Shown: positions 45,601 through 59,314, counted from the first letter of the stretch. The stretch is DNA of 64,000 nucleotides from Endomychus coccineus (GCA_958510875.1 OY294068.1:176235411-176299410), one strand, 5' to 3'. Translations and numbers: made by a program. Notes: generated from the sequence alone by a model not told the origin.

Positions 45601-47612
45601 ATCCTATCTTGTAGTAACATGTTGAGTTGCAAGATGAGTGTTTCGTAGTTTTTCTTTATAGAACTGAACCCTTATAGACGCTTTAAGGAAGATTTATTCA
45701 TGTTGGAAATTGAACTACTTAGAAGAAAAATGTTCCCTTGTCACGTCAGCAACCCTATAGCAAGGTACTTATATCAAGTTCGGATAAAAGATTTTCAAAT
45801 TTTGCCCGGTTTTTTTCACGTACGGTGCTACACCTGATAAAATGAGCAACAAATACGAGCAGTCACCGTGAACTGTTGCTCATTACTTATCATGATATGT
45901 TGTTATTATAATGATTTGCTAAAATAAACTGCTTCAAGAAGGTTGAGGATATAATGTAAATATGGTGTTTCTGGTATCAAAACTTCTATATAACTAATAA
46001 TATGTGAAGAACAAAACGAAACAGTAATAAAACCCAAAATTAAGAGATTCTGTAACTAAAAAATGAACGAAATATTGTTTTTAAAAACCAAGAAAGATTA
46101 ATCATTAAAAAAGCATATATTTGGGTTTAATATTCTTTGTAGCCTCTGTGGACGTAGATGATGTCTCGCCAGGCAGAGCTTGTAGGAATAATTTGAATCA
46201 ATGTAAAAGTAAAAATATAACAAAACGGGAGTTAGGGCGTAAATACCAAATGAGCTTATTAATTTCATTCATGGTTAAGGAAGTTTCATTCAGAGTCACG
46301 TGTGCCAGACGTGAGTCCTAACTTGAACAGATGTTTGAATAAACTGTCGAAAGCAGTAAATTTTGCAAATACTTTCAATGAAACATGTGCCAACGACCGC
46401 TAGAACAGGATGTCGTTGTATCTATTTTATTTATCTTCTACTAATTAAATCAACTTCTTGGCAAAAGCACCGGGCATTTACAATTGTCGATTATTTTTAG
46501 TCCACCTGTACTTTATATTTGAATTCTCATTTATACACTTGAATAAATTGCATATTTACAGTAGTCGCAACGAAATTTCCGTTGCACATCATTCATAATA
46601 AAGTTTCCTCATTCGTAGGAAAATGTTTAGAAACAGTTATAGTCGTGGATAGACGTCAAGTTATACTCTGTCACTTATTCGAATTGATAACGTTATTTGG
46701 GTCTACACCTTTATCGTATTATCATATATACGAATGAATTATTACTACTTTCCTTCCGCTTCTGGGTACTTATGCAGGTTAGATGTATGATTTTGGGAAA
46801 TATACTATATAATATCTAGCTGTTGTCCGCTGATAGCTGAAAACGTGGAAACACATCAAATTATTCTCTATGTCCTTCAAAGTTTATACGAATTGACAAC
46901 ATGGGTGTTTTTCAACTTTATGTTTTATACTTATACTCACTGTGAAAGTCAAACTCGATTTCTCGATAGCACTACCTCGATATCTCTGCTTCAACATGTC
47001 AAACACGGTTATTCCAAAACTGATGTGTAACAGTGACCAAAGCTTCCTTCGACATATTTAAACAGCGATTAATAGTATTTCTATCTCGAAATAGGCAGGT
47101 ATAGATAAATTCAACCAAAAGAGAGATGCTAATTACCTGTACAAACTTGATGTTATTCTGTTTCAACCATTCCTCTTTAATTCTATCAAAACCGTATTAT
47201 CTTTGTAGATATATTCGACAATTTCATGTCATCTCTACGAGGGTTGTCTTTTCTTATCTGCCAGCAATGTTATGCAACATTTTTTCTAACGACTCTATGC
47301 AGCCTTCGAATGAATTGGTATCGCGTAATTCTTCATGAAAAATCTGCAGCGTTGAGTTTATTTATCAAACATTAACCAAACATCGAGTTACGATGATTGC
47401 ACATATGTTCTTTATTACTACCTCATCAAAATTGATTATTATTATTATTAATACAGTTTATATTTATATCATTTATATTTTGGTCCGATGAACTTTCAAC
47501 AGAAGCAACCTCACTCTCATGATACCACGAAGTGCGTAATTCTTTCAAAGTTCGCAGCGTTATGTGTTGATCTATGATATCACAGAATAATCAATTCATT
47601 ATAATATATATA
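45601..47612. other. No gene recognised
   Basis: AT-rich; short ORFs at 46121, 46845 and 47126 have no recognised domain. Confidence 0.35.
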
Positions 47613-48547
47613 CAGGGTGTCTCAGGTTTTAGTAGCAGAACTTCAACAGTCGATAGAAAATTTGATTTTGAGAAAAAAATTCCTAATAACATATATGCAC
47701 AGACGCTTAGTTTTTGAGATACAGGGTGTTGAAATTGAAAAAAAAATTTCGTTTTTTGCGAATATCTCCGAAACCGTTTATTTTACAGAAAACAGCTTCT
47801 CCAAGCATTCTCTACTCATAGTAAGCTATGCTCTGTGAGAATAAATCTTTTTTTAGTCATAATTGGTGAAGATTTCGAAGGGGGAGTGGGTGTGTTACTC
47901 CCCAACTTCTACGCCACTAAAAAACGTACAGTTTTGAGACAACCATTTGAACCGCTGTGTTTTTTACTCAAAAAAGGTGCTTTTGGTCATAAGCTCTAAA
48001 GTTGACAGTTTTCGAGAAAAAAAACACTTTCATGTTGAAAAACATGGTCAATTCTTACTAATTAAACAAAATTTATTCAAACGTTAGAACAAGTAACAAA
48101 ACCAAAAAATTGACAATGTTTTTCAACATAAAAGTGGATTTTTCTCGAAAACGTTCAATTTTAGAGCTTATAACTAGAAGTATCTTTTTTGTAAAGAAAA
48201 TATCGCCGGTTCAAATGGTTGTCTCAAAACCGTATTTTTTCCAGTGGCGTAGAAGTTGGGGAAAAAACATCAACTACCCCTTCAAAATCTTCATCAATTA
48301 CGACTAAAAAAAATGTGTATCTCACAGAACATAGCTTACTATGAGTAGAAAATGTTCGCAAAAGATGTTTCCTGTACGATAAACGTTTCCGGAGATATTT
48401 GCAAAAAACAAAACTATTTTCTCAATTTCAACACCCTGTATCTCAAAAACTAAGCGTCTCTGCAGATATGTTAATAGGAACTTTTTTCTCAAAATCTAAT
48501 TTTCTATCGACTGTTGAAGTTCTGCTACTAAAACCTGGGACACCCTG
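47613..48547. mobile_element. Fold-back (long palindromic) element, copy 1
   Basis: A 935-bp element whose two halves are near-complete reverse complements, leaving a loop of only about 60 bases around 48050-48110. Ends read CAGGGTGTCTCAGG and CCTGGGACACCCTG outward, flanked by TA (47611-47612 and 48548-48549). Shared arm blocks include AGAACTTCAACAGTCGATAG and AAACTAAGCGTC. The start CAGGGTGTCCC resembles Tc1/mariner-like insect repeat ends. Short ORFs inside are by-products of the repeat. A second copy is at 51830-52779. Confidence 0.85.
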
Positions 48548-51500
48548 TATAACGTCACACTTAGATGACGTCATTCGGGATCATTGAAATCTCAAAGTAA
48601 CTATTTCATACACTTTTGCGAGTATGGGTATGATTCATTTTTATAGCCAGAAAAACACTGTTCAATAAAATACTATAGTTCCATTCGAAGAACTCAAGAT
48701 GGATGTCGAAAGTACCACTTAAAAGGGGACTACCGCACCTCAAAACAATACATTTAATATTTCCACCACTCTAGAGGCGATCTGTGAAAATTACAAATCA
48801 CAGTACGACCAATCAGAACGGCGGAATCGTCTTCACAGTGGTTCACGTATATACATACCTAAATACACACATGCTTACACTGGCATCATCGAAAAAATTC
48901 AGAAATTCTCAAAACTGATATTTCCGCTCAAATCCGGAAAAACTTCATCAGACCTGTTTCAATAGTTCCCTTATACATACTACCTCATTCAAATTCACTC
49001 AATCAAATAATAGGTTGACTGGACTAGTTGAGGAATACTGGAGAGCTTAGGTTCGACAAATCGCGTTATATACAGGAGTTTTATGGATTGGTGGATGCCA
49101 GACACATTGTATTCTGTTAGAAGATGGACATGTGAGAAGCTATCAAGTATTTGAAAGGATAAACGGAAACTTAAGTCAGTTGTCAAAACGTTTGCTTGAA
49201 ATGTCAGTGAAGTTGTGACTATGGAGAGTTGGTCAAATATTAAACATTTTTTCACGGTAGAAGAGGCGTTAAAATTACTCCCATCCTATTCTCATCTTTG
49301 TCAAATTTTGATCGCACTTTTTTAAATCTAAATACACCGGCATCTTAAACTCAACCTGAATCTCTCTGTAATAATTCCACATTAGAAAGAATGAAGGGAT
49401 TGTTACGTTGTTGATGGAGGCGATACTGATCTCATTCAGTTCATTGGAGCAATCACTGTTGTTAGTCACTAGCGTGGAAAGGAAAACAAGATTAGATTGC
49501 ATTCGATGGTCTTCAAGGCTGTCATTAGAGAATTCAGAGCCGCTCAGTTTGAGGGAAACAACAATTAATCGACGCATATTCCGGATGGCACCTAACAAAA
49601 GTCAACGAAAGAATCTTCGGAGTTTTAATTTGATTGAACAAAAAGAAATTCCTCACAATGAAAACCAAAGCTTTAAAAGATTGAGAAGAGCGGATTGAAC
49701 TACAGAAAAACAATTTAAATGATCCATTCATCCGACGTTCAATTTTAAATAGCGTTGGATGATCGGTTTTCAGATTATTCTGTAATAAGTGGTAGTAAAA
49801 CTTTTTTATTTATTGGAAGGAAAGATATCCGAAGTCTTAGTTTGTTCGATGTATATACGATTTTTTATCGAATGATCGTATATGAGAACTCTTAATGCTT
49901 TCGGTGATGAGGAAACTAGAAATTTTCGATATGAAATGTAGTTAACAGTCTAGAATTACTGTAATGATAAAGTTGTCCTAGTTTTATTAAATGATAGAAA
50001 TGGTTCTTCTCGTTGGTGATCTTCTCACAGAATTTTGTGATCTATTTTTCGCTTTATACACCAAGAGTAAGATGTCTGTATAAAATTTGGAGTGTCGGTT
50101 TGATTTTCTCTTGCTCCTCCCGTAAAATGGGTACTCACAAATGACAACTGACGCAGGTGGATGTCAAAAAGTTACATCTGGGTTGCAATATTCCTTTTAT
50201 AGAAATAAAACGAATCACTTCATTTATTTTGCTCATTTACTTCAGGTGCACTGTCAACATATACTCACCTTACTCGTCTCACTGCCTGAATCCATAATCT
50301 TTCTGGTTTCTTTTGTAAGTGGCTAGGATAACAATATGAGATGTTGTACCTAGCGGACACTCACTTCTCAGATCTATGTTGGCATTCAACAAGACCACAC
50401 GAAGATATTTTTTAACAAAAACACGATAACAACAAAGTCACTGACAATTGCCATCTAGAGCATTCCACGATACAAACAAGCTCAAAATTTCCGTAAATCG
50501 AACCAACCTTTTTCCAGTTTTAACACCAATATTTTTTCTCAAATAATAAATTAATGAATATAGCCTCCAGATCCGTTATTGCAAATTTGTTTACATGCAA
50601 ATGGGTTAGGGAATGTCTCTTGTCACACCGTGCATTGGCATATCGCTTACCACTTAAACTCCACCCACATGCACCTGCACTTGCATCAGTTTTAATTCAT
50701 TCCCTGGTAACAGTAATACAAATCAATCAAAACTGATGGCAATGAATACTAATAGTTGATAATTATGATATACGAGGGAACTTCTTTGAATAACATGGGT
50801 CATCTCTAATGATGACTACTTGATAGATGAAAGATCCTCAGTGGCTTAATGGTAGTTCTAGTGGATAAGGGTGATTGTTTCTTCTATATATAGTACCATC
50901 ACAATAACTTCAAATATATCTCAATTTATCTTGATCAACAATAAATATATTGATTGTTTTGAAGCTATTACCGTTTTCAAATCGAATCTGGATTGTTTTT
51001 ATTTCGAAATTGAGCCGATCGACGAAAAAGAAAACTTTTGTGACTGTTACACGTAGAATAGAACAAGAAGGAAGTAAAGTTTTTTAATTTAATTAACTAA
51101 TTAATTATCTGTTGAAGATCGCCCCAAATCAAAATAAATGTGTTTTATGACACAATTTTCGAGGATTTAGAGAGAATAAATTGAAACCAAGATTAAATGA
51201 AATAACTCCGGAATGAAAATGTTAAATATACAATTCACCTGCTAAATTGGAATTTCAGAATAAAACATGTCTCCAATGATGAGAAAATTAGTGAAGTATA
51301 AGTATTCCGCGATTGTAATTAATGAATGTACGAATAACACTTGTATTAAAGTCCATATTCAATTAACAGTTGTGCAATTAAACTTTGTCGGGGAAGTACT
51401 TTGTTCAACTTTATTCACAGGAAAGCCTTAAAACAAACAAATTAGAAACTGCGCCTCCACTCACAAAGCTGTATTTATACAACTTCTCGTTATATCAATA

Positions 51501-51829
51501 GCGTTGGTTCCCTAACATAACAGTATAAGTTAGGTAATACGGGCTATAGAAAATCTAAATGATTCAGAATAGAAATTGTTACGTAAGATATTATGTTGTA
51601 TAAAAGAGGGAATTCCTTCAAGTACCCCCGTTCACACAAACGCTGGAAATCGTGTTTCTAGTTGGAGTCTACAAATATTTCGAGGGGAAAATGAGTTGAA
51701 TGGCGAGACAAAGAATCTTTCAAGAGAAGTGTGTGATCGAAAAATGTGACTTACTCGTAATTATTCAATTCTTAGAATTTTTTTTTCTTGACTAGGATAC
51801 ATTATATATGTACCGGGTGATTCGTTATA
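48548..51829. other. No gene recognised
   Basis: Between the two fold-back copies. A minus-strand pair of ORFs at 49598-48995 (for example EDHRMQSNLVFLSTL) could be an old transposase or host fragment but I do not recognise it. A tRNA-like A-box at about 50838 lacks the rest of a tRNA. Confidence 0.35.
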
Positions 51830-52779
51830 CAGGATGTCCCAGGTTTTAGTAGCAGAACTTCAACAGTCGATAGAAAATTTGATTTTGAGTAAAAAAGTTA
51901 CCATTAACATATATGCACAGACGCTTAGTTTTTGAGATACAGGATGTTGAAATTGAAAAAAAAAATTGTTTTTTGCGGATATCTCCTGAACCATTTATCC
52001 TACAGAAAACAGCTTTTGTAAGCATTTTCTACTCATAGTAAGCTATGTTCTGTGCGATGGAAAATTTTTTTTTAGTCATAATTGGTGAAGATTTCGAAGG
52101 GGTAGTGGGTGTTTTTCTACCCAACTTCTACACCACTGGAAAAAGTACGGTTTTAAAAAAACCATTTGAACCGCCAATGTTTTCTACACGAAAAAAGTAC
52201 TCCTGCTCATAAGCTCCAAAGTTGACCGTTTTCGAGAAAAATCAACTTTTATGTTGAAAAACATGGTCAATTCTTTGAAATAAAATTTATATCTTACTAA
52301 TTAAACAAAATTCATTTAAACGTTAGAAAACCAAAAAATTGACTATGTTTTTCAACATAAAAGTTGATTTTTCTCGAAAACGGTCAACTTCAGAGCTTAT
52401 GATCAGGAGTACTTTTTATGTGTAGAAAACATTGGCGGTTCAAATGGTTGTCTCAAAACCGTAATTTTTCCAGTGGCGTAGAAGTTGGGGAGAAAAATAC
52501 CCACTACCCCTTCAAAATCTTCACCATTTATGATTAAAAAAAAATTTTTTATCACACAGAACATAGCTTGCTATGAGTATAGAATGCTTACAGAAGCTGT
52601 TTCCTGTACGATAAACGGTTCCGGAGATATTCGCAAAAAACTAAATTTTTTTTTCAATTTCAACACCCTGTATCTCAAAAACTAAGCGTCTGTGCATATA
52701 TGTCAACAGGAACTTTTTTCTCAAAATCAAATTTTCCATCGACTGTAGAAGTTCTGCTACTAAAACCTGGGACACCCTG
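51830..52779. mobile_element. Fold-back (long palindromic) element, copy 2
   Basis: 950-bp copy of the same family as 47613-48547, also flanked by TA (51828-51829 and 52780-52781). Left end CAGGATGTCCC, right end GGGACACCCTG. The arms again pair over about 440 bases with a small central loop near 52300. Differences from copy 1 are scattered point changes and a small insertion near the loop (about 52285), so the copies are separate insertions. Confidence 0.85.
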
Positions 52780-54517
52780 TATATTGACATCTCTACGAAA
52801 GAGAGTGTAATGATCAAAATTGTGTATTCTTATGTTAACTATTTTCTCCTCGTAACGAAATGTGAAACAACTAAGCAGCGGAGGTTGGAAAAAAAATTTG
52901 TTTATCAAGGAATAACCTGTATATTATTACATATTTCGAAATATCTTTTTCAAGGATTTGAAAAGTATATGATATGTAGACATTTAACTGTACACGTCGA
53001 TCTGAACAATGTTTTTATTTATATTCAATGGAGAAATTATTGAACTATTCCCAAATTACTTACCATCATGTTTTATTGATTAATTGAACTCATTTCCAAA
53101 TTATTTATCATTTTTTTAAATCAATTTGTGTATTACCAAAATTGCCTTACTCTTCTTTAATAGGTTTTTTCACAACAATCAATTCAAACCGAACTAATAT
53201 ACAAATTATTTGTCATCATGTTTTATTTTATTTGTTGATTTGTTTTAATAAATTCTATTTTAATTTTATCAATGCTGTTTGTGTCAAATAGCTCATCTCA
53301 AATAAGGATCCTCAGGGATACGGCATGCCTCTCGCCCCCAATCCAATCTTCATTTAAAATCATTCAGCTCTACCAAAAAATTGGCACGAGACAGTATTAC
53401 ACATCTTTCGTGAAGTTGTATCCATATACACATGTAGATGTGCATGACAAATATAGTTCATGTCTATTCCGGAGCAATTTCCTGCGAAGTTCAAGTTTCG
53501 TTTAGTTTATTCGGCTCAAAAATACAATTTCAGTTCGTCTGAGAACGTCTTGATAGAGATTGTATTCTTTCCAAAAGGTCCATTATTCTAACAACGTTTT
53601 CCCCCTACTGGGTCTTAACTGGGGCGAGACCTATCACAATAACATTAGTGTCTTTTCTTAATTGACTTTGTGGGTAATTCTTAGTCGGGCGCAACAAAAA
53701 CTTAATCACTTTTAGAATCTCTAAAAATGAAAGGAGGACATTTAGATTAATTGAAGTACATTTGAAATCAGCGGTCATCATTTCAGCGTGAATTTCAAAA
53801 TAACTATCAGCATGACATATTGGACAGGAGCGAGGGAAGAACATAGCCTTTGTTCGTTTCGTAGAATCGTTTTATAACTTTAGTAATTTTTTCCTGAATT
53901 AAATTGTTGTGGATTCATAAATAATTGGTACGTATACAACAGTTAACTGACTTCATCATAATTTATGGAGAAAGTTGCATAATCGCCTACAAACCAAAAC
54001 ACACTCAAATATAAAACAAATCTGACGGAAATTTGAATTGTTATAAATCAGGACAACTGAAGATCCATATTTCGTAATAAGTAGTTGAAAATTTCGTTAA
54101 ACGAGTCGAGTATCATAGTACATTATTATCAACCCGCGAAATGTAGATGGATATCACAAAGTGGGTATTCTGTTTTGTTAAGGTTCTTTTGATGAAAACA
54201 CTGACTCCTCTTCTTGAAAGCAGACCCCACCGTAAATTGATTTTATGATAAGAATTGTCTTTGAAAAAAAGGAATTAACATACAAATTAGTCTGGAAGCA
54301 AAGAAAATATTCGAATCATCTCTCCCAACTGGATAGCATGATGTTGTGCCATATTGAACACATTGATATAAAATTACTTTGTCGAATATCGCTACGTTTA
54401 AACCATTGATTACATTATTATCAAACATAATATGCAATGAAAATGATTACATTTTAAGAATTCAATTAACATTTGAATAAACGTAGCTATACACAGGTTG
54501 AGTTCAAGAGACCGGTG

Positions 54518-56022
54518 TATTGAAATTTAATAAGTACGATAAATATTTGACAAAGATGGGGATAGAAAGAGCGTGATTTGAAGATTCAATTTGCGTCTTG
54601 AATCACAACAGAGCGTTGAACCAACCCATATTAACAACTACACTGACATTTCTCGCAAAGCTTTGACAACTGTCTTAAATTTCTTTATTTCGCAGAATGC
54701 GAAAGAATGGCAACTTGCTTCGACTCTCATTACATTATGAACGAATCAACTTTGACTGGATACTTCATTCTATCTAACCTCAACAAGGTAAGTGGGTTCA
54801 TACCACATGACCAGGTCCTTCCAAAAACGTGGTAATGCTGTAAAGCAATACGTCTGACCAATATATAATAATATAGTAAAAGACCTATATTCTGAGTATA
54901 CAAGTCACTGTGACGTCATCAACAAGAAACTAACGACATTATCTTTAGTCTTAATGGCGCGTTAGCGGGTATTGATTGTGACAGGTTATGAAAGTTAACA
55001 AAATTTTATATATTTGATGTGGAAGATTATATGTCGCTGTTCCTAAGATGTTTTCCTGCGATGGGAACCTATTTTTATACCTGTAAATAAGCGTGTATAA
55101 TAGTGTCATGACTAAATTAAGTTCGATGCACTATGTTTTTGCTAGTTCTTGCCCCGTTTCATGTTGTACGTACAATCTACTAACGTTTACTGCATGGTTA
55201 CACATAGTTTACGGGATTTTAGAAAACATGTCGTGTTGTTTCAATGAGTTGAATACACAATACTCTCGTAAACGAGTTAAGCTTAGAATTGAAAAACTGG
55301 TTTGCAGATTATTGGATACATAACGCGAGATCTTAGTCATATCGACCTATTGGTTTGCAGTCGCCACCTTGCGGAAAGGTTGTCTAACACTTCCGCGTCG
55401 CTTTCTCGAAGTGCGAGGAATACGTACTCAATGCATTCTATTACAAAGATTTCTTAGTGGGATATCTACCTATTCGTTGGTAGAGGGCGTTAGAACATCT
55501 AGGTCACTCTAGAGAATTCCATCTACGGTATTTTATACTATGGATGGAACAAGCGATCGGTGGCGATGAGCCATGGGACGACGAAACAGCTGTCGTACAG
55601 AACTGTTGGATTGTTTTGTCACTGGTCGATCAGATTCAGTTTAAATCAGCGATGTATAGTGATTTAATACGTGGGAACGAGGGTCTACAAAGATGGGGAT
55701 AATTGGGCGTTCTATACATATCGCATCTAGACTATTATATATAATACATAATTACATCCAATAATTATTATCTAGATGGTGCTAGAACTAGAATTCAAAT
55801 GAAGTAGGTACTATAATTTCTTTTTATCATCTATGCAACATATTAAAAATTCTCAAATCAATGTACAACCGTGCTTCTATCGCGAGCTACTGCCATAAAG
55901 TGAGATGCGCTCATCGCATTTTGTCTGGCTCGTTCCAACTCATATACATCGCCAATCTGTGTTCAGATTTAATAAGTGTGGCGAAGATTCAACAAATATG
56001 GGGATAGGATGGGCGTGATGTC
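54518..56022 (+). repeat. Three dispersed copies of a roughly 60-bp sequence
   Basis: Copies at 54518-54580, 55656-55712 and 55962-56022 share, in order, TTTAATAAGT, then ACAAAGATGGGGATA or a one-base variant, then GGGCGTGAT or a variant. The core starts at 54550, 55687 and 55992. Similarity extends some way to either side between the second and third copies, suggesting a diverged local duplication with 305-bp spacing. Confidence 0.55.
55362..55374 (-). promoter_or_regulatory. CTCF-like motif
   Basis: Minus-strand CCGCAAGGTGGCG fits the insect/vertebrate CTCF core CCRCNAGRKGGCR at every position. A partial match, TAGAGGGCG, lies at 55491-55499. Presence of a motif does not prove binding. Confidence 0.35.
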
Positions 56023-56319
56023 GTCCATGCCTTATCTAGCGATAACTAGACGATGCACTCGATTCATTCATCTCACTTGAAACGTGTCTGGTTACGTCCC
56101 CCGTGAAACATATTCTATGTTGAAATGTTTACAAATTTATGTGAATTCAGATTAAAGATTCTCTAAATCATAGATTATGAATCAGTATTTAATATCTTCT
56201 TCTATTGTGACATTCTGTCGTTTTTGTTTTTCTCGTACACAGAAAGGAAGTAGATCACATTGAAACAAAAATGCATAGCTCTAAAATGGAGTTTGGAAGG
56301 AACAATATGATGTGAAATG

Positions 56320-57010
56320 ATTCTGCATGTTTTTCATAATATGCTATTACCGTTGGTATTGGTATTGGTTGAGATGGTATGGGGCTCAATAGGAAGTTCA
56401 GTGGACTTAGCCCCTTCGTTTCCCTCGCATCTCATACAGTAGGATGTGTCACTTTTCTCTACTGTACTTTTATATTCCATCAGATTTTCTTGACCTGTAA
56501 AGATCTCGAAGATTATTCTGATGCTTTGCCTACTCAGCGAAAGTATCTCGCTTGACCTTAGGCCTACTTCATTGCCAAGCAGCGCTTTGGCAGTTTGGCA
56601 GCTATCGTCAATGCTTCTCCATGCTGAGGCATGTCGATCTCTCAAATGGTTCCGCAAGTTCTGTATACTCCCTTTGTAGGGGCTATCGGCATGGACGCCT
56701 TGAGGACCGTCCAATCTGGTTCCCATCTTTGGCCAGTTTGTCCGCTCTTTCATTCCCTTCCCAACCTGAGTGACCCGGAATTCAGATCAGGACGAGGCTC
56801 TTCCCCACCGGCTAGCTTGTTAGGGGATCACCTTGGTATCCGTGACAAGCCCCGAGACCACAGTCGGGTTTTTCAGAGCGTTTAGTACTGCTTGACTGTC
56901 CGATCAGAACCAGAGGGTCTCATTTATCTAACCATAGCCGAGTAGGTTCTCTGCACATCTGTAGATAGCGAGCACGTCGTCTTGGAATGCTGTTGAGATC
57001 CCTTATGTTA
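56320..57010 (-). pseudogene. LINE fragment: RNase H and zinc finger (second copy)
   Basis: Same family as 10600-11450, opposite strand. Blocks in order on the minus strand: LAIYRCAENLLGYG (about 56970-56930), the SDSQAVLNALKNPT-like region near 56890, IPGHSGWEGNERADKLAKDG (about 56790-56725), NLRNHLRDRHASAWRSIDDS (56665-56605), TAKALLGNEVGLRSSEIL (about 56590), and CMRCEGNEG (about 56430). The RNase H ends with the conserved His and Asp (GHSG, ERADKLA) still readable, so this copy is less decayed than the first, but it lacks the reverse transcriptase and is broken by frameshifts. Confidence 0.72.
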
Positions 57011-59300
57011 TTATGGCTTAACAGTTCTCTATTTGTCATGGATATGACACCAATATCGGCGCCTGTGCCATTGAAATTTAACAGACATGCCCGTTGTTTT
57101 GAAAAGTACTGAGCGACACACGACTGATACGCAAAAAACAGACGGAATTCATAATAAAATCTTGTATATTATTTGCTATTGCTATTTGCCTTAATAACTA
57201 TATTGACTAGATATTGATTTCAATTCAGTGTTTTCACTTGAAATTCTATAAAACGATAAGCATTCTCGATTCCCTAAATCCATTATATCAAATACGCTTT
57301 ACCACGCCACTGAGATACGAATTTCAATCTTGTAAATACCGAGGTGGAGTGTAACCATCAAATGTTAGAACAAAGAGACCGAACCATAATTGATTAAAGT
57401 GTAAGGCAGATTAAAGCCCAGATAAACAACAGTCTCTCCGTATACTTTCTAGCGTGAACTTTGTTTACTATTCATTTAGTGCCAAGATTAAATTTGTTTC
57501 GTAGGAAATGTGATGCGCGCATCTCCTCGACTGACTTGCATTTTAATAAGAACTCCGCTCCGCGAATTAGCTTTTGTACATCGGAGCAACTTCACCCAAC
57601 GTCGGATTTACGCGACGCTATGGTTTGAATAAACTTATTTAAGTTTCTCCTACAAATGGGGCGATGAAATCTGCATCATTTAGGTAACGTGAATTCCGGA
57701 TTATAATTAGTAGCGCTTTCATATGTGAGCTTCAAGCAATTAGGTGCAGTTTGTAAATACTAACCGTGAATACACGTTTGGATGAATATTATATTATACT
57801 TTTTTCAAATTTTTTTTTGTGATTGCCGTATCCGGTAGATAGTTTATTTCGATAATATTACGCAGGTTAAGGTTGTTAATTACTTCCCTCACTATAAGTA
57901 GCATATAGTTATTGGACAAAATTTTTTCCAGATATCCGCGGATATATTCGCTTCCAAGCAGTTTTATCAGATTCAAATTATCTTGCATTGTTTCAAAGTT
58001 ATAGTGAAAAAAGTTAAAAAAAAATTGCTTTTTCACGTATCCTAACCACAAAAGCAAAGTCTGAGGGGATACATGGCGACTTTCCTTATATTTTACACCC
58101 AAACAATCGAAAAACGTCGGTCTAGTACCAAGGACAAAATGGCTGTCGGCTAGTGTAATTCATACCTGGGTCAATTATCATTATTAATTATTTCAGTATA
58201 TTGACAGCTGAATCAAAATTTTAAAATTGATACAGATTGTGAGAAAATTCAGCTAAGCTGGAGCTATCAGGAATGAACCAATAATAAAGGTTGAAATTTA
58301 TTATCTAAGAGTTCGCACAGACTATCTCCCGTATGGCTTTGAGTTGTTGTTCATTGGGTGGCATTAATCTTTAACTTCCTTCCTTTGTATACGATGAAGT
58401 GATGAATATCTCAGAGGGGATCAGATCTTTTGTGAAATTGTATCAGAATCTAGTCAGCCATAGTTGATTTCTTCTCATCATTCTTGTCGGATGAGAAAAT
58501 AAAACACAGGTAATTCCTGCAGGTCTCAATTGAGTGCAGGTTGGATATCAAATTCAGAAAAAAAACTTGTCAAACATAATAGTTGTGAAGTTTTGAATAG
58601 ACAAATGAAAAATATTGATTATTCATTAATAATTATGAACATGTTTTCTTGAACATCATCCTAAAATTGTGAGATATTGCAACTCTATTTTCATTCATTT
58701 ATACATTATATATTGAAGAATGTGCATAGCACATCAACAATTTAGCAAACTAACATTGACAAACATTTAAAATCAAATGAATAACTTAAGAAGAACTATT
58801 TCTATTAATAGAAGAACAAGGAATTTTTATTAGTACTGACAACAAAAAGTACAATATCAGGCTTCGCCATGCTCATCCCGTCCCTGATCACAAGCCTATA
58901 TATGGACTAGTCACAGATTGATGATGTTTCAGATGTGGCCTCAGTGGGGGTAGGCGTGGAAGATGTTTCCATTTGAACGTCTGGATCTTACATTTTCGAC
59001 AAACATTCGAACTTGCCGGATTGTGCAAATTTTAATTCGTTCTATTCTATTTATATATCCAACGTCGGCCTATTTCTGCTACTCTGGCTGATCACCTACG
59101 CCAAGAGACAGGCTCACCCCAATTTTGAAATTTTGGCAGACCCTAACTATTTCCCAAGTACAGACAGGGAGGGATCTCTAACGTGTGGTGAAATCGTACA
59201 ACACACGGGATCTACTGTTTCACTTGTTATGTGAGGGAAGGCATGATTATATATTAATTGCCCAATGAAAATCACCGCATTTTGTCACAGATGTTTTTGC
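57011..59300. other. No gene recognised
   Basis: AT-rich. A 102-codon minus-strand ORF at 57794-58102 (starting MGVKYKESRHVSPQTLLLWL) has no motif I recognise; it could be a small fragment of an old element. Confidence 0.35.
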
Positions 59301-59314
59301 TGTGTATTGAAATT

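Larger units (their letters stand above)
52782..56300. other. No gene recognised; short repeats and CTCF-like motifs
   Basis: Non-coding. Contains three related segments of about 60 bp (54518-54580, 55656-55712, 55962-56022) and a moderately GC-rich stretch from 55330 to 56100 with CTCF-like motifs. No ORF has a recognised domain. Confidence 0.4.

Noticed and set aside
47617..48587. ORFs inside the fold-back element as coding genes
   Set aside because: They are by-products of the palindrome; mirrored ORFs appear in both arms and in the second copy with different lengths.
48995..49598. Minus-strand ORF pair as a hAT transposase fragment
   Set aside because: A few words look similar to BED-type transposases but no catalytic or dimerisation hallmark could be found.
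50830..50880. A tRNA-like A box (TGGCTTAATGGTAG) as a tRNA gene
   Set aside because: No B box or paired arms follow; chance match or remnant.
57794..58102. 102-codon minus-strand ORF as a gene
   Set aside because: Leucine/asparagine-rich AT-driven composition, no recognised motif, no neighbouring exons.
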